Assembly (NCBI GenBank): GCA_963662155.1
Contig: OY759266.1
Coordinates: 57,527,010 to 57,591,009 of the forward strand
Direction of reading: 5' to 3'
Length of the DNA stretch: 64,000 nucleotides
Source: Lamellibrachia columna
Taxonomy: Eukaryota; Annelida; Polychaeta; Sabellida; Siboglinidae
The translations under genes and the position numbers were made by a program. The notes under the pieces are model-generated. The model saw only the letters and a list, made by a program, of their open reading frames with translations, made no database searches and was not told the origin of the DNA. Shown here in pieces: positions 1-13,901 of the stretch. Every line of letters begins with the position of its first letter. Position 1 is the stretch's first letter.

Positions 1-56
1 GCTGTGGAAGTGAACCCTGGCGGCTTCGATTTGGAGTGAATCGAGAACGTGCCGGT

Positions 57-205
57 GGCAGTGGCAGCACCACACCACACAGTGACAGCGCCACACCACA
101 CAGTGACAGTGGCAGCGCCACACCACACCACACAGTGACAGCACCACACCACACAATGACAGCGCCACACCACACAGTGACAGCGCCACACCACACAGTG
201 ACAGT
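57..205. repeat. GC-rich short tandem repeat (about 21 bp unit)
   Basis: Imperfect units built on CCACACCACACAGTGACAG run about seven times. They keep a short frame open, but composition and context indicate a minisatellite rather than a gene. Confidence 0.8.
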
Positions 206-506
206 GTCTACAAAACATCAGCATCAAACTTAATGTTACTTTCAAAGATTTTCTGTTTTGGAAATAAAATTTATATAGAAATGTTTATTAAATTCATTAC
301 TTTATTTTATTTGTCTGCTAGTTATAAGAAATGAACGACAATATTTGGAATTATTTATTCTAAAAGCAGTGTCTGTTTTAGTTTTACACATGAAAACTTT
401 GTTGTTTTGCTTTATATTTTAAATATTTTACGGGGCCAGTTCAAACTCACCTGGGCCAGTCTAAAAAATATGGACCCGTTCCTATTTTTTGCTAATTTTA
501 GACACT

Positions 507-509
<3 letters not shown>

Positions 510-590
<81 letters not shown>
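510..590. repeat. (TA)n microsatellite with short (CA)n end
   Basis: About 70 bp of uninterrupted TA followed by five CA units. Confidence 0.97.
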
Positions 591-2889
<2,299 letters not shown>

Positions 2890-2989
2890 CGTGAGTATTA
2901 TATATATATAAGAATATCTTGCACATTACGGCAGTCTTTATATTACCAAAATCACCCATGAAAATGTTTGCCTTCTCCAGAATTTTGCA

Positions 2990-3670
2990 ATGCCATCAGC
3001 GACTAAGCAATCCTTATTAACAGTGGATATACGGTGGCCCAGATGTACAGCATCCTGAACACTCTCCAACCCGGTGCCACTAAAACAACTGTTCTGTTGT
3101 CAAGTTTACAACGACCTCTAAAAACAAAATACATACTGTTCGCACCATTAAACTTTACACAGTAATCGTGTCCATATTGTTCACATATCTGGATTACTAC
3201 CTTGAGTCCAGAGCTTGTAGGTGTTAGTAGGGTAAATTCATCTGCATATCGATGCCATCCGTATTGTGGTTGCCCATGTGGCATCCCACACCACTCTTCT
3301 CTTGCTTTTCAAATAATCAATCTATATATGCAGAGAAAAGAATAAGTGAAAGGATTGCTCCCTGCTTGACTCAATTACTGGCGGTAAACTGGGATGAGAT
3401 ACTACAGCCCCATATCACTTGAGGTTTTTGTTTAGTATACGTATACAGCAGCAATCTTAACACCAGAGGTGAGTCGGGTGATACCTTACATTTTAGAAGT
3501 ACTCTAAAAAGCTTACAATAGTTGACTCTGTCAAAAGTTTTGCTTGCATCTAAAATGAGTGCATAAACATTACTACCATTAGCATTGTAATGACTGATTG
3601 TCTCCATCACAGCATGTGTGCAATGAGTAGGGAAAGGTTGGGACTCGTGATCATAGCTTTGAGCCACCCC
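2990..3670 (-). mobile_element. Degenerate LINE reverse-transcriptase fragment
   Basis: On the minus strand two frames together give part of a non-LTR reverse transcriptase. The upstream part (3667-3371) has a catalytic-A-type motif, ILDASKTFDRVNY. The downstream part (3284-3003) has the catalytic box as Y-A-D-E instead of Y-A-D-D, followed by a thumb-like segment (VKFNGANSMYFVFRGR). A stop codon and frame break lie between them at about 3365. The altered box, the break and the missing ends show a dead copy. The sequence style matches the same invertebrate LINE group as the copy at 8621-11515, which is inferred from the way the two fragments abut in family order. Confidence 0.8.
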
Positions 3671-3736
3671 CTGTAACTTTGTTAATAACGATCAGTCGCT
3701 CTATCTGACGAGTTCTATAGATGTACGTCCGCTAAT

Positions 3737-3840
3737 TACGACGTCACGTCATGCTACCTACGACGTCACGTCATGCTACCTACGACGTCACGTCATGCTA
3801 CCTACGACGTCACGTCATGCTACCTACGACCTCACGGCCT
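3737..3840. repeat. 22-bp tandem repeat (about 4.5 copies)
   Basis: Near-identical units containing GACGTCACGTCATGCTACC. The CRE-like GACGTCA is a by-product of the repeat; no neighbouring gene suggests regulation. Confidence 0.9.
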
Positions 3841-4084
3841 TTTGACTAATGGCAGATGACTAAAGGCGCACAAAATCACGACGGTATGTGTTTTTACCTA
3901 TAAAATATTTTTTAGTAAATCTAGCATGTTTTGTTGCTTTCATTCTAATATACGTAGTACAATGTTATATCAACACTAACATATTGTCAATAACGGTTAA
4001 TAATGCCCGACACCTATTTTGGCACACGCTGGTCTACTTTTTAGTAAAATTAATTTTGCGTGTATAATTGTGATCAGGCACCCA

Positions 4085-4165
4085 TGAGCCGGGATGCATG
4101 GGGTCCGATGAGCCGGGATGCATGGGGTCCGATGAGCCGGGATGCATGGGGTCCGATGAGCCGGC
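4085..4165. repeat. 24-bp tandem repeat (about 3 copies)
   Basis: Units contain GATGAGCCGGGATGCATGGG. Short minisatellite in non-coding DNA. Confidence 0.9.
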
Positions 4166-4495
4166 TCATGGATCCCCGTATTGACTGGCGCAACATTCTC
4201 CCATATTGGTTTGTGTTCAGTATGGCATTCTAAAATTGTCTGAGTATTTATGTATGATCCATTAGGGTTAGTATTTAGTCTAGGGCCAGTATGGGGGCGG
4301 TCGTTATTTATCACGCTCAACTGTAAAATATTATTATTGGCAAACTTATGTGTAGAGGAAATTAAAATATTCAGTGCACTGACAAGCGGAGCCCACTCCT
4401 AATTACTTCGTCACACCTTTCCTGGTGAATTATATGAAGTTATTTTTTTATTATGGTTAACAATTTGTCCTAGATAGAGTACTCTGAAGATTTAT

Positions 4496-7400
4496 TTGTA
4501 TCAGTGCTTACAAGTCACCGGCTTGACTACGATCATGCGGAATCAGCCAGCAATGAAGCAGGGTGTATTCCCTGAAGACAAAACGAAGGACGCCGGTCAC
4601 GATGTAATTGAAAATCAACAGTTCACTATAAGCGTGGCGAAGGATTTTGGTCTAAACCAATGTACACTTGGTCGTTATGTGAAAGACGCCATGAGGAGTA
4701 TAGATACTGAAAACCGGTGCTAACATTAATAAGAGATCGTTTGTTACTAACAAGATTTAACAAGATTTGCCATCCAAGCCAAAGGCCCAAATGGCAAGTG
4801 GACAAGGAAGCTTGGCTTATCGAGAGTCCAACAATGTTCATCTACCTATAACCCGCCCTTCTGAGATATGTGTCAACCTTGTTTTTAAACATATTCACGC
4901 TGCTAGCAGTTACACAATATGTAGACAATTTGTTCCATTCATTTATTGTCGTCTGTGAGAACGAGTGCTTCCTGATGTCCAATCTACATTGATCCTTTAC
5001 TAATTTTACCTCATGTCCTCTAGTTCTGCTATCCTTCTTGAGTGAGAAAAACATATTTCTATCAATATTTTCATACCCATTCAATATCTTAAAAACTTCA
5101 ATCTGATCTCCTCTTAACCTCCTTGTCTCTAGAGTTGTTAAACCACATTCTTTCAGGCGTTCTTCATAACTAAGGTCTCTCAGTTCTGAAATCATTTTAG
5201 TTGCTCTCCTTTGCATGCATTCAAGCGTATCTATATCCTTCTTACGATATGGTCTCCATGATTGTATACAGTATTCTAAATGAGGTCTAACTATTGCTTT
5301 ATAAAGAGGTATAATTAACTTTTTTCCCCTGTATGTTATGTTTCTTCTAATCAATCCAAGAATTTGATTACCCTTTGAAGCTGCAATACCACACTGCTCT
5401 GAAACTTTCATATCAGCGCTTATTGTAACTCCTAAGTCCTTTTCTTTTACAGTAGTACCCAGAACAATATCTCCCATTTTATAGTTTACATCCAAGTTCC
5501 CATGTCGTGTATGTAGGCATTTACATTTCCCAAAATTGAACAACATCTGCCATTTCTCAGACCATTTCACTAATCTGTCTAGGTCGTTTTGTAAATGTTG
5601 TTTATCACCATCAGTATTAACCTTTCTAAACAGTTTTGTGTCATCCGCAAATTTCAGTACGTTGTTATACTGTCGTCCAAGTCATTGATATATATATTAA
5701 GAATAATATAGGCCTAATACTGATCCTTGAGGTACCCCACTCAAAACCGATTTCCAATTTGAAACTTCTCCATCTACTACAACTCGTTGTCTTCTGTCAG
5801 TCAGCCATTGTCCTATCCAGTCAGTTATGCTATCCCCGATACCATGGGCTTTTAATTTAAGTAGTGATCATTGATGTGGCACTTTGTCAAAAGCTTTCTG
5901 AAAATCTAAGTAGATAATATCTACTGGCGATCCCACGTCTATCCACTTAGTGATTTCTTCCAAAAAACATAACATATTTGTTAAGCATGATCTCGCTTTA
6001 AGAAATCCATGTACTAAGCAGGTAGGTCTAGGTAAAAATTACATATTTAGAGTGAATACATTTTGTCTTTGGATATTTATATAAAACTACGTACGTAGGG
6101 CCTACAAGTGTACATACATTTATAAGAACAAGTGTACATACTTGCGTATGCATGTCTTTTCGTCTATCCGTTGATTTAATGTTCTGCATGTCTACTGCTT
6201 CCAGGTGTTTACCAATGCTGAGGAGGAAGCCTTGTCGACGTACCTGATCACACCATCGAAGATGTTTCATGGTCTAACTCGGTGTGCTACTAGGCTACTA
6301 GTATACGAGTACGCAGAGCGAAATTGAAAGACATGCCCATCTTCATGGCATGCCAATAAAATGGTGGGAGTTGATTGGTTGCATGGTTTCCTTGAACGCA
6401 GAAACGAACTCGGTTTGCGGATGCCAGAGGCAACTAGTTTGTCGCGTGCTACTAGCTTCAACGTAACAAATGTGTCTCAGTTCTTTGATAATTTTGAAAC
6501 CGTTATCTGTAGGCATTCATATGAACCGTGCCAGATATGAACTTAGATGAAACTGGTTTGACAACTGTTCAGAAACCTGGCAAAGTGTTGATTAAAAATG
6601 GACTGAAACAGGTTGGTCAGACAACTTCCGCTGAACGCGGCACCCTTGTCACCTTTTCTTGCTGCATAAATGCTGTTGGTCATGCGTTGCCCTCTGCCTA
6701 TATATTTCCACGTGTAAACTTCCGTGATCACATGATAAACGGGGCTTCAAATGGAAGTCTGGGTCTTGCCACTCAGTCTGGATGGACGAATTCTGAATTG
6801 TTCCTTAACGTGCTAGAACACTTCATTGAGCACATATATGTATCTGTAACAAAACGTAGAGTTCTAGTCGTGGATAACCACGAAAGTCACATTTCTGTAG
6901 AGGTGGTGGAAATGGCATTGTCTATTGGGGTTGTCTATTGTCATGTTCCCCCCACACTGCAGGAGGAGTATGTATGGGCCCTTTAAACGGTACTTCAACA
7001 CGGCATGCGACTCTTGGATGCATCCAGCTAAGACAATCGCCATTTATAATGTTGCAGAACTGAGTGAGGAAGCGTTTGGTAAAACGTTCTAACAATGCAA
7101 CATAACGTCATTATTCATAGCAACTGGCATCTATCCCATGAACAGGAATATACTCCACAACGATGCGTTCTTGTCGGCGACTGTCACTGACAGATGCGTT
7201 GATGTGAATACACCTGCGACAGAACTAGCACCATCGACCAATCAAGGATCACCAGCAGCATCTACTAGTCAAGGATCACCAGCAGCATATACTAGTCAAG
7301 GATCACCAGCTGCATCAACCCATACAGGATCACCTGAGTCATCTGAGAGACACACTCCTGAGGATCTATGACCATACCCGAAGGTAGCTCCTCGAAAAGC

Positions 7401-7968
7401 AATCGCAACAAAACGGAGAAAAACAAAATCTGCCATCATCACCGACACTCCCGAGAAGGAAGAGTTACTGAACAGAAGAAAGGTAAACATTGCCACAAAA
7501 CCAAAGAGGGTGATGAAAACATGTCTACCTTTCGTACAGGACAAACATGTCGACCCGGATGCGAGCAGGCCAGGAACAGGTTACACAGACATCGACAATG
7601 GCATACAAGATGAATGGGACAGACGAGACACGGACATGGAACATGACAAACAAAATGAACATCACGCGGATCTCCACATCCACAAAGACGAATATGTAGT
7701 GTGCCATGAAAAAAAAACAGTTGTTCATTACATCGACTTGGTGTTGGATGAGGAAGATGAGGACGGAGACACTGAAGTTCACTTCTTACGGAAGGCACAC
7801 GAGATAAACAATGCTTATGTAGATCCGGTTGTCGAGGACATCCACGCTGTGCCTGTAACGTCAGTAAATGTAGTGCTTTCCAGACCGGTAGATGAGCAAT
7901 GTCCTACCAAGAGAACTACAGGAATTAAGCGGTTTCCTGTAAACCTGGAACACTACCATACCAAGTAG
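4496..7968 (+). pseudogene. pogo/Tigger-type (Tc1/mariner superfamily) transposase, broken
   Basis: Pieces of one transposase lie in order. A Psq-type helix-turn-helix (about 4540-4720, ENQQFTISVAKDFGLNQCTLGRYVK) is followed, after an inserted LINE, by a segment starting VFTNAEEEALSTYLI (about 6206) and a CENP-B-type region through 6500. The DDE_1 catalytic core is at 6528-6986, with the first Asp in NLDETG (codon 6546) and the second in VVDNHESH. The core then breaks. The stretch that should carry the third Asp is deleted, and the frame resumes as GPFKRYFNTACDSW near 6975-7010. A C-terminal tail with TPEKEELLNRRK continues in changing frames to the stop at 7968. Interior stops (for example at 7369) and the missing third Asp make it inactive. 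A plausible splice acceptor (TTCCAG, about 6200-6205) precedes the VFTNAEEE segment. Confidence 0.85.
4740..6015 (-). mobile_element. 5'-truncated CR1-like LINE inside the Tigger relic
   Basis: The minus strand encodes the C-terminal half of a CR1/Rex-type reverse transcriptase. It starts at about 6012 (HGFLKARSC), passes the catalytic-A motif YLDFQKAFDKVP and the SGVPQGSVLG box, and continues into an open 242-residue frame at 5570-4842 that ends at a stop. Frame breaks lie near 5865 and 5640-5720. The 3' UTR runs down to about 4745 and ends in the ten-base direct repeat AATCTTGTTA. It lies between the HTH and catalytic parts of the Tigger transposase, so it inserted later. Related copies are at 19140-19310 and 23605-24490. 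Confidence 0.85.
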
Positions 7969-8315
7969 GAAGATATGTGATGATAAGCTAATATATAGCT
8001 TGCAGGTAGCTTGGGGTAATTAAACATAACTTAGAAATTGGTATTAATTGCAAACGTTTGTTAACCTCCCTCAGAATGAGGAGTTATGGGTGGCAAGCCT
8101 GCATGGTGTCGAGATCATCCTTTCTATGCCAGTAGTGGCAATGTAGTGTTTCTAAAACCGGTGAGAATTGCATGAATTAAGTGGTTTCAAGTAAACCTTA
8201 AAAGCTACAATAAGAAGATACATGATAGTAAATATGTTGTAGGTAGGCTGGTGGTAATTAAACGTATCACTTAATTTTACATAATTGGCAATAATTGCAA
8301 ACATTCGTTGAAACA
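7915..8315 (+). repeat. Diverged tandem duplication of the Tigger 3' end
   Basis: Sequence at about 7915-8060 (transposase stop and 3' flank) is matched by diverged sequence at about 8165-8315. Shared blocks include AATTAAG.GGTTTC, TAATTAAAC and AATTGCAAAC in the same order and spacing. Confidence 0.65.
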
Positions 8316-8620
8316 GATTTTTCCCAAGAAGCGGATTATTATGCGTAACATGCATGTGCAGTAAAAGCATGAATGTAATATTTTAATACAAGGTCTGTTA
8401 AATAACGTGCAGAATATGTACCACACGTTTATGGTAATAAAAATTACATGTTTAACTCATTGTTCTGTTTTAAATGTAAAATTGGTATTCTGGCTCAAGG
8501 GACCCCAGCCTGCTTAATTTCTAGAGCCTCTTAGAAGACATTCATCTGTGTAGGACAGAGCAATCTTCATGTTAAAACATACAAAAGTTTTGTTTTATAG
8601 CTAAAAATGTGAGAAGCGGC
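8316..8620. other. No recognisable feature
   Basis: AT-rich DNA with short unsupported frames only. Confidence 0.5.
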
Positions 8621-11515
8621 TCATAGGTCCCAACCTTCCCCTAGTGGACATATTTTGTATAAATCCAAATTACAAATGCAATGTTGCAAGTGCACATTGT
8701 TCTTTAGATAGTATAATAACATCAAACAATTTGGCAACAATGTTACTAAGAGTAATAACTCTAAAGTAGTCTGATGTACATGTTGTCTCTTGTCCTTTGG
8801 CATAGGGACCATGGTTCCCACAATAGAGTCATGGTTATTCCCATATACCAACATGCTATTAAAGACTAATGTTAACAGCACGTAGAGTATTCTCGGACCA
8901 TGTTTGATATGTTCAGAATTTAGACCCTCTTCACCGTCCGACTTACCCAGCTTCAGTTGCTGTACAGACACCTTCGATAATGTCCTCAACTGATATATTA
9001 TATACAACATGTTCCTTAATCTGCATGTTAATCTCCTCGTGACCATGTCACGCCCATGCTCTTGGAGTTGCTCAGACTTCCAGTAAAATGCCAAGCCCTA
9101 GCAATACGCCTCATTTCTGTAATATCACCCTGATGTGGCTTTCCCACTGATCACCACAGCCAATGCCAGAAGAAAGCTTCCTACTTAAGATGTTCAACAT
9201 CTTTCGACCATCCAGGAACCTTCCTTCTACCACCAGCTGAACCTGAATTTAGCTTAGGACAGGTCACAGGTATACATTCAGATGCTTCTATGCACATACT
9301 TAATATATCATTAAAATGTTTTTTACACGTATCGTTCTTACACTGCAATTACATTCACTCTTGTATTGATCAATCTGTTCAGTACTGGCTTCATGCCAGG
9401 ATAGCCCGTGACAATAGTTCCTTTCAAACATGTGATCTACATTTAAATCCAACCTGATTTTAAGTGGTACATGATCAGAAAATAACAAGTTGTCTATAAT
9501 TAAACATTCCAGCACCTTCTGTCCCAATGTAGCTGTGACAATGAAATGATCCATTCTAGATCTAAGACTGTCTGAAGTTAAGTACATATGCGCCACTTCC
9601 ATTTCTGGTGCATCTATGCATACAGTAAGATTAAAATCCAATATAAAATTGCTCAAAGCAGGGGCATTGTTGCAATGTGCAGTGTTGGATCAGTTGCAGT
9701 TTGGAGTCAGATTCTAATGCAGTAATCTTCTGGTTGTTGTGCACGGCATCGAATTTGATATCACCAAGAGTGTACATGAGCACTTTGAGTTTACCCTCAA
9801 GATCTGCCAGTTTCTCGCTGAGACTCAACTCAGCTAATCCCTCTGGATGACATTTTGGGATAATTTTCCAGTCATGTGCAATACACGGCACTTTGATGTC
9901 ATTCAGTGCATCTCTGGTATAAAATGCTGCCATCACTTCTGTGATACTGTCTTTGCTGGCGCTGTCTCTGTGATACTGTCTTTGCTGGCGCTGTCTCTGT
10001 GATACTGTCTTTGCTGGCGCTGTCTCTGTGATACTGTCTTTGCTGGCGCTGTCTCTGTGATACTGTCTTTGCAGGCGCTGTCTCTGTGATACTGTCTTTG
10101 CTGGCGCTGTCTCTGTGATACTGTCTTTGCAGGCACTGTCTCTGTGATACTGTCTTTGCTGGCACTGTCTCTGTGATACTGTCTTTGCTGGCGCTGTCTC
10201 TGTGGTACTGTCTTTGCTGGCGCTGTCTCTGTGATACTGTCTTTGCAGGCGCTGTCTCTGTGATACTGTCTTTGCTGGCGCTGTCTCTGTGATACTGTCT
10301 TTGCAGGCACTGTCTCTGTGATACTGTCTTTGCTGGCACTGTCTCTGTGATACTGTCTTTGCTGGCACTGTCTCTGTGATACTGTCTTTGCTGGCGCTGT
10401 CTCTGTGGTACTGTCTTTGCTGGCACTGTCTCTGTGATACTGTCTTTGCAGGCGCTGTCTCTGTGGTACTGTCTTTGCTGGCACTGTCTCTGTGGTACTG
10501 TCTTTGCTGGCACTGTCTCTGTGGTACTGTCTTTGCTGGCGCTGTCTCTGTGGTACTGTCTTTGCTGGCACTGTCTCTGTGGTACTGTACTGTCTTTGCT
10601 GGCACTGTCTCTGTGGTACTGTCTTTGCAGGCACTGTCTCTGTGGTACTGTCTTTGCTGGCACTGTCTCTGTGGTACTGTCTTTGCTGACACTGTCTCTG
10701 TGGTACTGTCTTTGCAGGCGCTGTCTCTGTGGTACTGTCTTTGCAGGCACTGTCTCTGTGGTACTGTCTTTGCAGGCACTGTCTCTGTGGTACTGTCTTT
10801 GCAGGCACTGTCTCTGTGGTACTGTCTTTGCTGGCACTGTCTCTGTGGTACTGTCTTTGCTGGCACTGTCTCTGTGGTACTGTCTTTGCAGGCGCTGTCT
10901 CTGTGGTACTGTCTTTGCTGGCTCTGTCTCTGTGGTACTGTCTTTGCTGGCACTGTCTCTGTGGTACTGTCTTTGCTGGCACTGTCTCTGTGGTACTGTC
11001 TTTGCAGGCACTGTCTCTGTGGTACTGTCTTTGCAGGCACTGTCTCTGAGGTACTGTCTTTGCAGGTACTGTCTCTGTGGTACTGTCTTTGCTGGCACTG
11101 TCTCTGTGATACTGTCTTTGCAGGCGCTGTCTCTGTGATACTGTCTTTGCAGGCACTGTCTCTGTGGTACTGTCTTTGCTGGCACTGTCTCTGTGATACT
11201 GTCTTTGCAGGCACTGTCTCTGTGGTACTGTCTTTGCAGGCACTGTCTCTGAGGTACTGTCTTAGCAGGCACTGTCTCTGTGGTACTGTCTTTGCAGGCA
11301 CTGTCTCTGTGGTACTGTCTTTGCAGGCACTGTCTCTGAGGTACTGTCTTTGCAGGCACTGTCTCTGTGGTACTGTCTTTGCTGGCACTGTCTCTGTGAT
11401 ACTGTCTTTGCAGGCACTGTCTCTGTGATACTGTCTTTGCAGGCACTGTCTCTGTGGTACTGTCTTTGCAGGCACTGTCTCTGTGGTACTGCGCATCCAC
11501 CAATGCTTCATTCAT
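8621..11515 (-). mobile_element. Degenerate LINE with ORF1-like, endonuclease and RT-start segments
   Basis: Read on the minus strand. An ORF1-like N-terminal piece begins LINLMNEALVDA (about 11523-11488). It is interrupted by a 29-bp minisatellite and resumes as VMAAFYTRDALNDIKV and a charged, coiled-coil-like stretch (about 9932-9690). Next comes the C-terminal part of an AP-type endonuclease at 9656-9300, with RMDHFIVTA and the SDH motif in LFSDHVPLKI. A linker and RT start follow at 9094-8621 (LKLGKSDGEEGLNSEHIKHG, then VPMPKDKRQH). Frames break between these parts and the reverse-transcriptase core is absent, so this is a decayed 5' portion. The similar fragment at 2990-3670 would supply the next part of the same family. 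Confidence 0.75.
9935..11490. repeat. 29-bp minisatellite, about 53 copies
   Basis: The unit reads GATACTGTCTTTGCTGGC followed by GCTGTCTCTGT, with G/A and GATA/GGTA variants. The 29-bp period shifts frame by two bases per unit and the unit lacks stops in most frames. Long overlapping ORFs (up to 626 codons on minus, 350 on plus) therefore appear on both strands. They are repeat artefacts. Confidence 0.97.
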
Positions 11516-11814
11516 GAGATTAATCAGCTGTTATAGTTTTTATCACTTCCCAAAGATGAAATTGAGAAGAAGCATATTAGGTATTCTCAGAATTTTTGGA
11601 CGAGAAATAAATGTTGTAAAGCATGCCATTTGATTGCAATGTTCGCGCTATATATAACTCATGTATATGCTTTCTTTGCACATCATGCCTTATTCACCAT
11701 AAAGTACCTAGGCAAAACCTGTCAATAATGTTAATTTTCTCTATGAAATCGTCAAATTCAAAAGTTTTGATAACACCCATTTTCTTAAAATATGAAAAAA
11801 ATCAACATATAAAA

Positions 11815-11870
11815 ATATTTTATTTATATAGCGCCTTAATCACCAAGGGCTCTATGATTATGGCACTATA
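11815..11870 (-). mobile_element. LINE/SINE 3'-tail relic
   Basis: On the minus strand this reads as a typical L2/CR1-superfamily 3' end: a GGCGCTATATAAATAAAAT-type motif after a short stem region. The intact LINE at 29951-33903 ends with the closely related GGCGCTATATGAAATAAAAT. Confidence 0.55.
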
Positions 11871-12014
11871 CACTAGTAAAAAATTAATATATAAAAAACA
11901 ATAATACAACTACAAGTATACATGGAATTAAATAACTACATTAATAAATAAAATTAAGGGTAATATAGGGTGTACTAAACGTATAATGGGATGGAGATGG
12001 GAGGCTGAGACACC

Positions 12015-12080
12015 TGCCACATCCCCTCCCTATCTGCCACGTCCACTCCCTATCTGCCACGTCCCCTCCCTATCTGCATA
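12015..12080. repeat. 22-bp tandem repeat (3 copies)
   Basis: Units with CTGCCACGTCCCCTCCCTAT, one carrying a C-to-A change. Confidence 0.85.
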
Positions 12081-12245
12081 GCTTCTTTTGGGCAGTGTTT
12101 CTATTTAAACATCTGCTATCATTATCATGTATCGTTATCAATCCCACTGGCTTTATTGTTTTTACATTGCATACTCTTGATTCAACACCTTAAAACGTGA
12201 ATGATTTGTTGATTTCATCATTTATATAAAACCTATATATATATA

Positions 12246-12408
12246 TATATATACAATAATTCATACTCTACAGCAGGAACAATACAGCATGTATATGTGT
12301 GTGCATGTGTGTACACATATATATATTATATATAGGGCCTGTACACACACATACATGCACACACACATGCTGTATTGTTCATGCTGTAGAGTATGAATTG
12401 TATATAGT
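12246..12408. repeat. Long near-perfect inverted repeat (about 70-bp arms)
   Basis: The left arm (12246-12316) contains TTCATACTCTACAGCA and the right arm (12339-12408) contains its reverse complement TGCTGTAGAGTATGAA, with matching flanking blocks and TA/CA-rich tips. A short TA-rich spacer of about 22 bp separates them. It could form a cruciform or hairpin RNA. It resembles a foldback element, but no transposase family can be named. Confidence 0.8.
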
Positions 12409-12626
12409 GTATTCGACCTAATAAGTACGTTTGAAAAAACATTGGATCATGGAAAAATGTCAAGGAATCTGTTCTAATAAGCATACACCAAAATTTGTTT
12501 CTCTGGACAATAAGGTAACTGCTTAACACTAGTGGTGTCATTTAGGGACAAGCGTAGAACAACTGAAAAGTGATCCCAACTACAGAACCACAATACTTAC
12601 TGGTAGTGAATGGAAACTGATGCACT

Positions 12627-12755
12627 CATTGGTGTATTTAGGAGGGAGCACATTGGGCCACGCTTCCTTTGGCTTTGGGATAAAATCTACCTGGCAGCAT
12701 ACAAACTAAGGGGCGACCATGCTTGGCCCCCTTCAAAGGTCCTAAATACACCACT
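12627..12755. mobile_element. Small MITE-like element with terminal inverted repeats
   Basis: GGTGTATTTAGGA at 12631 is answered by TCCTAAATACACCACTG at 12740-12755. The interior has no coding potential. CAGTGG-type ends suggest a non-autonomous hAT-like element (inference). Confidence 0.6.
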
Positions 12756-12759
12756 GGAT

Positions 12760-12955
12760 CAGTGGCATGTCTAGGATCACACAAAGGAGAGGTCAGAGGG
12801 AGGAGCAAGCCTAGTCACACATTAGTTTACCATTAGTTTACCATTAGTCTCCCATTAGTTTACCATGCTCCCATGTAGCGGCACAATGGAAACAAATCAG
12901 AAATGTAAGCCAAAGGGGGTCCATGGCCCAATGGCCCCCTCTAAATGCGCCACTG
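12760..12955. mobile_element. Second MITE-like element, adjacent
   Basis: CAGTGGCATGTCTAGG at 12760 is answered by CTAAATGCGCCACTG at 12941-12955. Ends resemble those of the neighbour at 12627-12755, so two related non-autonomous elements lie side by side. Confidence 0.55.
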
Positions 12956-13162
12956 CACTGGATGCATTTAGATACAACTATAACAACATAAACATCACTC
13001 ATGCAGTAGTAAATTCAAACAGTGTTTTAATGATACATATTCTTGAATAAGTACAGTGAAAATATTACAAATTCATTTGAAGTTGATAGGTAATGATTCG
13101 TTGTACACACCATCTCTATGTACAACAGTCATTCCTCAAACAAGAAATTAGTAATATTAGAA

Positions 13163-13608
13163 GCAGCAGCGGTGACAGCAATGGCAGCAGCAGTAGTACA
13201 AGTAGTGGTGACAGCAATGGCAGCAGCAGTAGTACAAGTAGCGGTGACAGCAATGGCAGCAGCAGTAGTACAAGTAGTTGTGACAGCAATGGCAGCAGCA
13301 GTAGTACAAGTAGTGGTGACAGCAATGGCAGCAACAGTAGTACAAGTAGTTGTGACAGCAATGGCAGCAGCAGTAGTACAAGTAGTGGTGACAGCAATGG
13401 CAGCAGCAGTAGTACAAGTAGTGGTGACAGCAATGGCAGCAACAGTAGTACAAGTAGTGGTGACAGCAATGGCAGCAGCAGTAGTACAAGTAGTGGTGAC
13501 AGCAATGGCAGCAGCAGTAGTACAAGTAGTGGTGACAGCAATGGCAGCAGCAGTAGTACAAGTAGTGGTGACAGCAATGGCAGCAGCAGTAGTACAAGTA
13601 GTGGCGGT
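13163..13608. repeat. 36-bp minisatellite, about 12 copies
   Basis: The unit is GGTGACAGCAATGGCAGC followed by AGCAGTAGTACAAGTAGT. The period is divisible by three, so open frames appear in several registers: Ser/Gly/Asn-rich (13093-13620 on plus), Ala/Val-rich, and Leu-rich on minus. No flanking coding evidence supports a gene. Confidence 0.95.
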
Positions 13609-13864
13609 ACTAGTAATTAGAAGTATACATATGCAGTATTTGCACTATAGCTAAATATTTCATCATTAATGTGTATTCTACTACAACATACTATACAACA
13701 ACAGAAAGTCATATATAATACAGGAACTGCATTGTATCAATATTTGCTGTTGTATTGAGTAACAAGGCCTCATTAGTGTGCTCAACTGAAATACACCATG
13801 CAACCATCCTCACTGTTCACATGATCATTGGGATTATTCACAGCAGCCATTTCTGTAAAATTTC

Positions 13865-13901
13865 AGCTGCCTAATTTGGGCCTTTAGGCCAAAGTTAGGC
13901 A
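13865..13901. repeat. Short hairpin-forming inverted repeat
   Basis: CTGCCTAATTTGGGCCT and AGGCCAAAGTTAGGCAG pair at 15 of 17 positions around a 2-3 nt centre. Confidence 0.6.

Noticed and set aside
9631..11515. Very long minus-strand ORFs (626, 538, 436 codons) and plus-strand ORFs (350, 234 codons)
   Set aside because: Produced by a 29-bp repeat that lacks stops in most frames; all frames encode the same repeat rotated.
13093..13654. Ser-rich, Ala/Val-rich and Leu-rich overlapping ORFs
   Set aside because: A 36-bp repeat read in different frames; no coding flank.
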